Below, one piece after another: positions 6,193-6,257 of a stretch of 6,257 bases of DNA; position 1 is the stretch's first letter, and each line of letters starts with the position of its first letter. The translations under genes and the position numbers were made by a program. The notes under the pieces were generated by a model, which was not told the DNA's origin, made no database searches, and saw only the letters and a list, made by a program, of their open reading frames with translations. This DNA comes from an uncultured bacterium (lineage in GTDB: Bacteria > Desulfobacterota > Desulfovibrionia > Desulfovibrionales > Desulfovibrionaceae). The stretch lies in the NCBI GenBank assembly GCA_905215675.1, contig CAJMRA010000155.1, positions 1 through 6,257 of the forward strand. Direction: 5' to 3'.

Positions 6193-6257
6193 CATAGGCG
6201 ATACATAACCTTTGAAAAGGACTTGCCGCCCGGCCTGTGCCCCCTCTGAAAAAGCGC
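6171..6257. repeat. Right arm of the long terminal inverted repeat
   Basis: The reverse complement matches 2-88 at about 88%. The outermost 17 bases (6241-6257) pair perfectly with 2-18, and further strong blocks lie at 6220-6239. The arm begins 24 bases after the stop codon of gene 3, so the right end hugs the gene block much more tightly than the left end does. It contains the small hairpin CCTT-TGAA-AAGG at 6209-6220. No gene is present. The repeat may continue past the window edge. Confidence 0.9.

Noticed and set aside
1..6257. CRISPR array, integrase, transposase or toxin-antitoxin pair
   Set aside because: No regularly spaced repeats and no frame with such motifs were found on either strand. 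All convincing coding capacity is taken by the three genes.

Overview
The window holds one co-directional three-gene block on the + strand (287-6146), enclosed by two long inverted repeats that lie at the two edges of the window (2-88 and 6171-6257). The genes are GC-rich, and their codons favour GCC, CTG and CGC. The flanks contain sharply AT-rich tracts. The protein families point to a Gram-negative host: the third gene has a signal peptide and a vWA region like the C-terminal part of PpkA, and the first is a SrfC-type GTPase. A Desulfovibrio/Bilophila-like deltaproteobacterium is my best guess from overall impression only; no gene here fixes the taxonomy.

Layout. 1-88: left inverted-repeat arm. 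100-196: a 97-base element that folds on paper into a closed cloverleaf, with an outer stem enclosing three hairpins. 197-286: leader with one more GC hairpin and a strong ribosome binding site. 287-2911: SrfC-family P-loop GTPase-like protein (874 aa), predicted cytoplasmic. 2918-4123: single-pass membrane protein (401 aa) with Pro/Glu-rich linkers and a Sel1-like C-terminus. 4128-4160: a good-looking intrinsic terminator just before gene 3. 4179-6146: exported SH3-like plus vWA protein (655 aa). Its vWA and C-terminal regions resemble the C-terminal part of the type VI secretion kinase PpkA, but it has no kinase domain. 6171-6257: right inverted-repeat arm, containing most of an AT-rich palindrome that begins at 6162.

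Inferred working model: the three products could form a chain across the inner membrane. A cytoplasmic nucleotide switch (gene 1) would connect through a membrane linker (gene 2, N-terminus inside, Sel1-like part outside) to a periplasmic metal-binding vWA sensor or adhesion module (gene 3). No SrfA, SrfB, kinase, phosphatase or type VI secretion structural gene is present in the window, so the set may act as a self-contained module. The inverted repeats suggest either that the module has moved as a unit without its own transposase, or that it sits between two copies of a dispersed genomic repeat.
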